The translations under genes and the position numbers were made by a program. Shown piece after piece: positions 44,672-45,950 of a stretch of 45,950 nt of DNA. Location: the NCBI RefSeq assembly GCF_018709685.1, contig NZ_JABDHQ010000017.1, positions 1-45,950 on the forward strand, read 5' to 3'. Source of the stretch: Akkermansia muciniphila. GTDB lineage: Bacteria > Verrucomicrobiota > Verrucomicrobiia > Verrucomicrobiales > Akkermansiaceae. Every line of letters starts with the position of its first letter. The stretch's first letter is position 1. The notes beneath the pieces are model-generated. The model was not told the DNA's origin. It ran no database searches and was given only the letters and a program-made list of their open reading frames with translations.

Positions 44672-45094
44672 ATGAGCATGGAGTTCAAAGTCATTACCCC
44701 GGATGAAGTGGCCGTCGCCGCCACGGTGGAATACGTGTATCTGCCCGGCAGCCTCGGGGAGATGGGTGTGCTGGAACACCATACGGCCCTGATCACCTCC
44801 CTGGAACCGGGGGAACTCCGTTACAAGCCCCTGGACGGGCCGGAGGAAAGCATGGTGGTGGGAACGGGTTTTGTCCAGGTCAATGACGACCACGTCCTGA
44901 TGGTGACGGACCTGGCCCTCAACTCCTCCCAGATTGATGAAGGCAGCGTGGAACGGGCCATTCAGGAAGCGCAGGAAGTGCTGAAGGCCCGCTCGGAAAT
45001 GTCCCGCGAGGAACAGGCCCGCTTTGAGGCGAACCTGACCAAGCAGATCATGATGCTGAACTTCAAGCGCAAACACAAATCCCCCGGCAGATGA
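44672..45094 (+). CDS. atpC: ATP synthase F1 subunit epsilon
   Basis: 140 residues. Binds the gamma shaft and c-ring and can inhibit ATP hydrolysis. An N-terminal ten-stranded beta-sandwich (MEFKVITPDEVAVAATVEYV, then LPGSLGEMGVLEHHTALITS) and a C-terminal helical pair (VERAIQEAQEVLKARSEMSR) are both present, so the inhibitory form is possible. The last gene of the canonical atp order; its stop overlaps the next start by 4 bases. Confidence 0.95.
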   Translation: MSMEFKVITPDEVAVAATVEYVYLPGSLGEMGVLEHHTALITSLEPGELRYKPLDGPEESMVVGTGFVQVNDDHVLMVTDLALNSSQIDEGSVERAIQEAQEVLKARSEMSREEQARFEANLTKQIMMLNFKRKHKSPGR

Positions 45095-45648
45095 TGGCGG
45101 AAGACTGGAACGACACGTTTTACGACCTTTTCCGCGAGGCGGTGGGGCGCTACCATGAAGGCCACAGGAATGTGGACGGCTTCTTTACGGACCAGGAAAT
45201 CATCTTCCTGTCTTCCATCGGCTGCCGTACGCGGGAGCTGTTTGACTTTGTGGAACTCTATGCCCGCACGGGAGAACCTTCCCCCACCACGGTGCTGCTG
45301 ATCGCTGCGGCGCGCAGGGACTTCTTCCTGACCATCCAGCATGGGCAATTTTACCAGGGCAAGCCCGTCATCGGGTATGACCTGCCGGGCTTCGGCGACG
45401 AACTCAGCGGCCTTCCGTACCTTCCGCGCCTGATTGCCAAGGCGCGGGCCAAGCTGGTCGGCTCCATGGGGGATGATGTCATCTACTGCTGTGAGAACGA
45501 CCGCCGCTTCCTCCGGGAACACGGCAACATTCATCCCGCCGATTTCCTGCGGGTGGTCTGGGCCGCAGGCGATAGTGACCCCAAGGTGTACGACTACGTG
45601 CGCCAGTGCACGCTGAGTTCTACGGCCAAACCGGTCGATGGTGAATGA
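45091..45648 (+). CDS. DUF5069-like protein coupled to atpC
   Basis: 185 residues. The start overlaps the atpC stop (ATGA at 45091-45094), so it is translated together with the ATP synthase; the next codon is also ATG. The C-terminal half, YLPRLIAKARAKLVGSMGDD, then VIYCCENDRRFLREHGNIHP and DFLRVVWAAGDSDPKVYDYV, matches what I know as the DUF5069 pattern (LPRLIDKARAKLAG and a later F-L). The N-terminal half (about 1-100) is not recognised. It is cytoplasmic, without signal or membrane helix. A regulatory or assembly role for ATP synthase is only suggested by the coupling. Confidence 0.7.
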   Translation: MMAEDWNDTFYDLFREAVGRYHEGHRNVDGFFTDQEIIFLSSIGCRTRELFDFVELYARTGEPSPTTVLLIAAARRDFFLTIQHGQFYQGKPVIGYDLPGFGDELSGLPYLPRLIAKARAKLVGSMGDDVIYCCENDRRFLREHGNIHPADFLRVVWAAGDSDPKVYDYVRQCTLSSTAKPVDGE

Positions 45649-45950
45649 TATTTGTGCATCGTGACTCCCTTTGGTGGGAGAAGGCTTGATGAAGCAGAGC
45701 GTTTGTAGAACTGTCGTTCGGTTAGACGGTGCTTCCAGGGAAATCTTATAGGAGGAAAGAAAGTTCGCTGACCGGCGGTATCTAGCGTCATGGATATGGA
45801 TGATCAGATGTCTTGTGCTTGATTGGGACTTTAAAGCTAGTCACCGGAAAAATCTGTATTGTCGCCTTGATTAATCAAAAGAATCAGAAGAAGTATTATG
45901 TATTTATACCTATGTTGATAATATTATTGTGTATTTGAATACCATAATAC
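45649..45950. other. AT-richer right end without a recognised gene
   Basis: About 300 bases with clearly lower G+C than the rest of the window, especially after 45780. I find no ORF with coding character and no tRNA. The only structure is a weak 5-bp hairpin CTCCC/GGGAG (45665-45680) without a T-run, so no clear terminator for the atp operon is seen. Confidence 0.5.

Noticed and set aside
45594-45791. 65-codon minus-strand frame at the right end
   Set aside because: It overlaps the end of the atp operon, lacks homology or a start context, and has no coding character.

Overview
The window looks like a chromosomal segment of a mucin-associated Verrucomicrobiota bacterium, most likely Akkermansia or a close relative. 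This is inferred from gene content, not from a database match. The pointers are: two PEP-CTERM surface proteins, a chlamydial-Pmp-like repeat protein, a Cys-type sulfatase, a very large SGNH-hydrolase autotransporter, a GH36/raffinose-synthase-like glycosidase, Gram-negative envelope genes (Kdo pathway, lipoproteins), G+C-rich coding DNA, and starts that mostly lack a strong Shine-Dalgarno sequence. No rRNA, tRNA, CRISPR array, prophage or intact insertion sequence was seen.

Layout. 1-5.4 kb: PEP-CTERM protein, then a sulfatase and Pmp-like protein pair. 5.6-12.8 kb: transketolase (-), hexapeptide acyltransferase (-), catalase (+) under a perfect PerR-type operator, and the proline pair proB-proA (+). 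12.9-18.7 kb: one 1940-residue autotransporter (-). 18.9-25.9 kb: a run of minus-strand genes: cysE, DoxX, a terpene-cyclase-fold protein with a YdjY-like partner, kdsD, a ThiF/MoeB-like E1 enzyme, HdeD and an unknown secreted protein. 25.9-31.1 kb: an alpha/beta hydrolase with an unusual nucleophile elbow, an internally duplicated secreted protein, the GH36-like enzyme and a second PEP-CTERM protein. 31.3-38.1 kb: a membrane acyltransferase (-), then an L,D-transpeptidase, PBP2 and a large lipoprotein (+). 38.4-45.6 kb: the complete F1Fo ATP synthase operon atpBEFHAGDC, ending in a translationally coupled DUF5069 gene. The last 300 bases are AT-richer and hold no gene I can support.

The most unusual signal is a paired-site element seen twice, upstream of genes for surface proteins. 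Two 15-bp sites of the form CGGATT-NNN-AATCCG lie in inverted orientation with exactly 151 bp between them (18694-18874 and 30002-30182). The central trinucleotides differ between loci but are complementary within each pair (AAG/CTT and GTG/CAC). A third single site of the same type sits at the left window edge, 61 bp before the first PEP-CTERM gene. Matched spacers within a pair combined with shared arms are what would be expected of inverted recombination sites, so phase-variable DNA inversion is the leading hypothesis. Paired operator sites or a small mobile element remain possible.

Functionally the window mixes housekeeping genes (ATP synthesis, pentose phosphate pathway, proline, cysteine, Kdo and peptidoglycan synthesis) with outward-facing genes for glycan processing and surface display. 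Many transcription units end in clear hairpin terminators. Several promoters sit so close to the ATG that the mRNA leader would be only a few bases long.
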